NCBI RefSeq assembly: GCF_000468495.1
Contig: NC_022444.1
Coordinates: 2,006,194-2,044,510, forward strand
Reading direction: 5' to 3'
DNA length: 38,317 nt
Source: Megalodesulfovibrio gigas DSM 1382 = ATCC 19364
GTDB taxonomy: Bacteria > Desulfobacterota > Desulfovibrionia > Desulfovibrionales > Desulfovibrionaceae
A model generated the notes under the pieces. That model saw only the letters and a list, made by a program, of their open reading frames with translations. It had not been told where the DNA came from and searched no databases. Below, in pieces: positions 35,467 through 38,317 of the stretch (positions are counted from its first letter, which is position 1; each line of letters begins with the position of its first letter). The position numbers and the translations under genes are program-made.

Positions 35467-36219
35467 GTGAACGCCTTGCGCACGCGACTGCTGGTGCGCG
35501 CCCTGCTGGGCGCGACGTTGGTGCTGGTCCTGTGGCAGATGCTGGGAGGCATCGAGTACGTGTGGAACTGGGAGGTGCCCTGGCGGTACCGCTCCCTGTA
35601 CCTCCAGGGTATGGCGTACACGGTGGTGGTGTCTGTGACGGCCATCTGCCTGGGCCTGGCTGTGGGCATTGCCGCCGGCCTGGCCCGGGTCTGGCCCAAT
35701 GTGCTGCTGCAGGAGCTCGCCGGGCTGTATGTGGCCTGTTTTCGCGGCACGCCGCTGCTGGTGCAGATTTATATCTTTTACTTCTGCCTGGCGGCGGTGC
35801 TCCGGCTCCAGAACGCCCTGGTGGTCGGCACGGTCTGCCTGGCCTGCTTCTCCGGGGCTTATATTGCGGAGATGGTCCGCGCGGGGGTGGAGTCCATCGA
35901 CGCCGGACAGTGGGAGGCAGCGCGCTCCACAGGCATGCGCTACAGTCAGGCCATGCGCCATGTGATCTTCCCGCAGGCCTTCCGGCGCATCATTCCGCCG
36001 GTGACGGGGCAGTTCGTGTCCCTCATCAAGGACTCCTCGCTGCTGTCCGTCATTGCCGTGCGGGAACTCACCAAGGCCGCCGAGGTGGTGAACGCCACCA
36101 CCTACAAGACCTTTGAGGCCTACCTGCCCCTGGCGGTGCTGTATCTGCTGCTGACGTACCCGTTTTCCCTGCTGGCCCAGCGCCTGGAACGGCGCATGAC
36201 CAATGGCCGGTGGCGATGA
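35467..36219 (+). CDS. Amino-acid ABC transporter permease
   Basis: The 250-residue inner-membrane permease belongs to the HisM/GlnP type. It contains the signature ELAGLYVACFRGTPLLVQIYIFYF, the EAA-loop (GQWEAARSTGMRYSQAMRHVIFPQAFRRIIPP) and SLIKDSSLLSVIAVRELT. The start is a GTG at 35467, 22 bases after the binding-protein stop. No ATPase gene follows; the partner ATPase must be elsewhere. Confidence 0.92.
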   Translation: MNALRTRLLVRALLGATLVLVLWQMLGGIEYVWNWEVPWRYRSLYLQGMAYTVVVSVTAICLGLAVGIAAGLARVWPNVLLQELAGLYVACFRGTPLLVQIYIFYFCLAAVLRLQNALVVGTVCLACFSGAYIAEMVRAGVESIDAGQWEAARSTGMRYSQAMRHVIFPQAFRRIIPPVTGQFVSLIKDSSLLSVIAVRELTKAAEVVNATTYKTFEAYLPLAVLYLLLTYPFSLLAQRLERRMTNGRWR

Positions 36220-36352
36220 ACTTTTTCCCCGGCAGCCGGCAAGAGAGGATTTGTCAGGCGGCGGGTTCTGAGGTAGGGAATAGCCGTCTGCGCAAGACGC
36301 GCCGCAGGCGTTCCCACCTGCTGCGAATCGAACTCTGAAGGAAGGCGCCTCC
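36220..36352 (+). other. Structured leader before the glutaredoxin gene
   Basis: The 133-base gap contains a nested hairpin: GTAGGGAA pairs with TTCCCAC around about 36271-36320, and inside it CGTCT pairs with AGACG. AAGGAAGG lies just before the glutaredoxin ATG. It may hold a promoter or terminator, but no clear -35/-10 or T tract is seen. Confidence 0.3.
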
Positions 36353-36610
36353 ATGCAAAACAAGGTCATGCTCTACGCCTTGTCCACCTGCATCCACTGC
36401 AAGAACGCCAAAAAGTATCTGGAAGACAACGGCGTGGAATATGAATCCTTGTATGTGGACAAGCTTGAGGGGGACGAGCGCAAGGCCGTCATTGAGGAAA
36501 TCAAAAAGCACAATTCCGCCTGTTCCTTCCCCACCATCCTTCTGGATGGCGGGGAGCGGGTGATCATCGGCTTCAAGCGCGATGAGCTCAAGGAGGCGCT
36601 CGGCATATGA
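36353..36610 (+). CDS. Glutaredoxin-like protein
   Basis: The 85-residue thioredoxin-fold protein has the active site C13-I-H-C16 in TCIHCKNAKKYLEDNGVEY, the cis-Pro strand SFPTILLDGGERVIIGFKRDELKEAL, and the typical NrdH/glutaredoxin length. An AAGGAAGG stretch precedes the ATG. Its stop overlaps the start of the FTR gene (ATGA), so the two are translated together. It is a likely substrate or partner of the FTR catalytic subunit. Confidence 0.92.
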   Translation: MQNKVMLYALSTCIHCKNAKKYLEDNGVEYESLYVDKLEGDERKAVIEEIKKHNSACSFPTILLDGGERVIIGFKRDELKEALGI

Positions 36611-36936
36611 CTCCGGAAACGCTGCTCGAAACCCTGCGCAAGCTCCAGGAGCCCAAGGGCTACTACTTCAACAAGGACACGGAAATGACCCTGGCCTTGA
36701 TGAACAGCCTGTTGGAAAACAAGAAAACCTACGGCTACATGAGCTGCCCGTGTCGCCTGGCTTCCGGGGAATACGAGAAGGACAAGGACATCATCTGCCC
36801 CTGCGTGTACCGCGAGGCCGATGTGCGGGACTATGGCGCCTGCTTCTGCTGGCTGTACGTCTCCAAGTCCTGGAACGAGGACAAGATCGAGCATCAGTAC
36901 GTGCCCGAGCGCCGGCCGCCGGAAAAAGTCATCTGA
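36607..36936 (+). CDS. Ferredoxin:thioredoxin reductase catalytic subunit-like protein
   Basis: The 109-residue protein carries the FTR beta-subunit Cys signature: C47-P-C49, C64-P-C66 and C79-F-C81, which bind a [4Fe-4S] cluster next to a redox-active disulfide. In the plant/cyanobacterial enzyme the third motif is CHC with a catalytically important His; here it is CFC. N-terminal helices lead in with FNKDTEMTLALMNSLLENKKTYGYMSCPCR. It is coupled to the glutaredoxin gene, suggesting ferredoxin-driven reduction of that protein in a non-photosynthetic cell. No variable (alpha) subunit is nearby. Confidence 0.9.
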   Translation: MTPETLLETLRKLQEPKGYYFNKDTEMTLALMNSLLENKKTYGYMSCPCRLASGEYEKDKDIICPCVYREADVRDYGACFCWLYVSKSWNEDKIEHQYVPERRPPEKVI

Positions 36937-36955
36937 CCTGCGACACCAGAACACG

Positions 36956-36996
36956 CAGCAGCCGGCAGGAATGGTATGTTCCTGCCGGCTGTTTTT
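36956..36996 (+). terminator. Intrinsic terminator after the FTR gene
   Basis: A perfect 13-bp stem (36959-36971 with 36979-36991) with a 7-nt loop is followed by T5 on the plus strand. It ends the glutaredoxin-FTR transcript and lies between these genes and the convergent selenoprotein gene. Confidence 0.92.
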
Positions 36997-37020
36997 CATT
37001 GCACTGTAGTGCACGGTAGC

Positions 37021-37039
37021 TGCCGGCGCACGGCCGGCA
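37021..37039 (-). terminator. Hairpin after the selenoprotein gene
   Basis: TGCCGGC (37021-37027) pairs with GCCGGCA (37033-37039) around a 5-nt loop, 15 bases past the selenoprotein stop on the minus strand. No T tract follows, so termination is tentative. Confidence 0.4.
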
Positions 37040-37053
37040 AAGCGCTATACGCC

Positions 37054-37260
37054 TCACGTCCCCCCAAAGCCGACGGTGATGGTCCCGCCGTCCACAATCA
37101 CCGGAACCTGCCGAACGCCTTTGGTCACATCCAGCAGTTTGGAAAGATGCTTCGGATCCGCCTTCACGTCCACGTACTGATGGTCCTTGTAGGCCTCACG
37201 GGCGTTGGACGTGTAGGGTCAGCCTGCCTTGCCGTAGATGGTGATGCGCGCGGTGGCCAT
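37054..37260 (-). CDS. Glutaredoxin-fold selenoprotein (in-frame TGA as selenocysteine)
   Basis: Read with TGA at 37219-37221 as selenocysteine, the frame gives 68 residues: MATARITIYGKAG-U-PYTSNAREAYKDH, then YVDVKADPKHLSKLLDVTKG and VRQVPVIVDGGTITVGFGGT. This is a complete thioredoxin/glutaredoxin fold: strand, active site U14-P-Y-T17 in place of C-x-x-C, helix, and the cis-Pro strand QVPVIV. Codons after the TGA stay clean to a true TGA at 37054. GGAGG lies 7 bases before the ATG and a -35/-10 promoter is upstream. A SECIS-like hairpin follows the TGA. It resembles small Sec glutaredoxins I recall being annotated as UXX-star (seleno)proteins; this was not checked. Selenium insertion genes are not in the window. 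Confidence 0.85.
37183..37210 (-). promoter_or_regulatory. SECIS-like hairpin downstream of the Sec codon
   Basis: On the mRNA, GTCC (37210-37207) pairs with GGAC (37186-37183) and GCC (37203-37201) with GGC (37195-37193), leaving the 5-nt apical loop CGTGA. The loop begins 18 nt after the TGA, the same distance as the SelB-binding loop in E. coli fdhF. The stem is short, so it is a candidate only. Confidence 0.5.
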
Positions 37261-37313
37261 GGTGTCCTCCAGCAAAAGCTATCGATTGAATAGACTATGA
37301 TAATTACATATGA

Positions 37314-37342
37314 ATGATAGATATTATTGATCTCGACGTCAA
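37314..37342 (-). promoter_or_regulatory. Sigma-70 type promoter of the selenoprotein gene
   Basis: On the minus strand TTGACG (37342-37337) and TATCAT (37319-37314) are separated by exactly 17 nt. Transcription would start near 37306, leaving a leader of about 46 AT-rich bases before the GGAGG ribosome binding site. The AT-rich leader (37280-37320) also holds a repeated TATCAT and a CATATG centre, a possible operator. Confidence 0.7.
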
Positions 37343-37475
37343 GGGGCGCAGGCCTGCTGGTGACAAGGCGGTTTCACGCCGCACCACTTGGCGCACACCG
37401 TAGACTCCGTGTACGATCGCGGCCACAAACTCCCACTGCGTTGACTCGCCAATCAACCGGGTGTAGGCCGCGGGC

Positions 37476-38261
37476 ATGCGTACCGATTTCCATACCCACG
37501 CGTTTCATCCCAAGATTGCGTCCAAGGTGTGCGAGCAATTGCACCAGCACTATGGCGCCAAGCCTTCGGGCGATGGCACCGTGGACGATCTGCTGGCCCG
37601 GGCCGAGGCCGCGGGCATTGAGCAGGTGGTGGCCCTGTGCGCCGCCACCGTGCCGGCCCAGGTGCAGCCAGCCAACGATTTCGCCATGCATCTGCAGAAT
37701 ACCTATCCGCAGATCACAGCCTTCGGCACCCTGCATCCGCATGGCGCAGGCTGGGAAGAGGAGCTGGACCGCCTGCGCGCCGCCGGCATCAAGGGGCTGA
37801 AATTTCATCCGGAGTTCCAGGGCTTCTGGATGGACGACCCCATGCTGCTGCCGCTGCTGGAGGCCAGCCAGGACTTCATCTGGATGTTCCATGTGGGAGA
37901 TGCGGCGCCGCCGGAGCAGAACCCCTCTTGTCCCATCAAGCTGGGAAAGATATTGGACAGATTCCCGGACGCCCGGGTGGTGGCCGCGCATCTGGGGGGC
38001 TACCGGCACTGGGATTGGGCCGTGGAGCACCTGGCCGGGCGCGATGTGTGGTTTGACACGTCGTCCTCCATGCCGTTCATCAGGCAGGAGACGCTGGAGC
38101 GCATCCTCCGCAAGCACGATCCGGATCGAATCCTCTTCGGCAGCGATTATCCGCTGTTCGATCCCGTGGAGTCCATGGAGGCGCTGCAGGCCAGGGCCGG
38201 CGTGGACGATGCCACGCTGGAGCGCTATTGGCGCAACGCGGAAACGCTGTTGGCGGAATAG
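37476..38261 (+). CDS. Amidohydrolase family metal-dependent hydrolase
   Basis: The 261-residue TIM-barrel protein is of the Amidohydrolase_2 type. Metal-ligand motifs are HTH near the N-terminus (RTDFHTHAF), KFHP at strand 4, a His after WMFHVGD, AHLGG and GSDYPLF with the catalytic Asp. Substrate cannot be told; members include decarboxylases and hydrolases. ATG 37476 has only a weak ribosome binding site. It is followed by an AT-rich stretch and the hairpin repeat at the window edge. Confidence 0.88.
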   Translation: MRTDFHTHAFHPKIASKVCEQLHQHYGAKPSGDGTVDDLLARAEAAGIEQVVALCAATVPAQVQPANDFAMHLQNTYPQITAFGTLHPHGAGWEEELDRLRAAGIKGLKFHPEFQGFWMDDPMLLPLLEASQDFIWMFHVGDAAPPEQNPSCPIKLGKILDRFPDARVVAAHLGGYRHWDWAVEHLAGRDVWFDTSSSMPFIRQETLERILRKHDPDRILFGSDYPLFDPVESMEALQARAGVDDATLERYWRNAETLLAE

Positions 38262-38286
38262 AATATTTTAATTTTTGAAAAGAACA

Positions 38287-38317
38287 TTGCGAGAGGGGAA
38301 CCCTTTTGCAAAAGGTT
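38287..38317. repeat. Dispersed inverted-repeat element, copy 2 (cut by window edge)
   Basis: TTGCGAGAGGGGAACCCTTTT then GCAAAAGGTT matches the reverse complement of the element at 5920-5962 with only one or two differences. The right arm is cut off by the end of the window. It starts 25 bases after the amidohydrolase stop and probably serves as its terminator. Confidence 0.7.

Noticed and set aside
36220-36352. tRNA-like sequence before the glutaredoxin gene
   Set aside because: TTC and CGAATC fragments occur but no cloverleaf with acceptor and anticodon stems can be formed.

Overview
The window reads as chromosomal DNA of a GC-rich, sulfate-reducing deltaproteobacterium of the Desulfovibrio group (Desulfovibrionaceae). 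This rests on three things: the gene order yceD-rpmF-plsX-fabH-fabG-acpP-fabF-glyA-dCMP deaminase-ribDE-ribBA-ribH-nusB-leuS-holA-radC-acyP, high-GC codon use, and an in-frame UGA selenoprotein plus a CxxCH haem-type sensor kinase, both at home in that group. The species assignment is inference. No phage, IS element, CRISPR array, tRNA or rRNA was seen.

Layout. Positions 1-4062 hold a phosphate uptake operon on the minus strand (pstC, pstA, pstS). It is preceded by a three-repeat Pho box and ends at a hairpin; no pstB is inside the window. Positions 4077-9918 hold a secreted beta-propeller protein, alanine dehydrogenase, a Cache-like sensor lacking its first membrane helix and any output domain, a small secreted protein, a plus-strand 60-residue Cys-rich protein, and a coupled pair: a GIY-YIG-like protein and a protein with a phage Mu F-like C-x2-C signature. 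Then comes lon (9998-12433).

Positions 12608-29464 form one run of nineteen closely spaced minus-strand genes joining ribosome, lipid, one-carbon, pyrimidine, riboflavin, transcription, translation and replication functions. The most upstream gene is yceD (DUF177), and a terminator-like hairpin lies in the presumed leader. Acylphosphatase is last and is followed by a terminator.

From 29706 rightward the plus strand carries rpmB, fxsA, a rhomboid protease, a small membrane protein, fliM, a c-type-haem sensor kinase, an amino-acid binding protein and permease (no ATPase gene), a glutaredoxin-like protein translationally coupled to a ferredoxin:thioredoxin reductase catalytic subunit, and, after a convergent minus-strand gene, an amidohydrolase.

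The most notable item is that convergent gene (37054-37260, minus). It is a 68-residue glutaredoxin-fold selenoprotein whose active-site residue is encoded by TGA, so a standard ORF search splits it. It has a strong ribosome binding site, a good -35/-10 promoter and a SECIS-like hairpin at the right distance from the TGA. It faces the glutaredoxin/FTR pair tail to tail, giving a compact thiol/selenol redox island.
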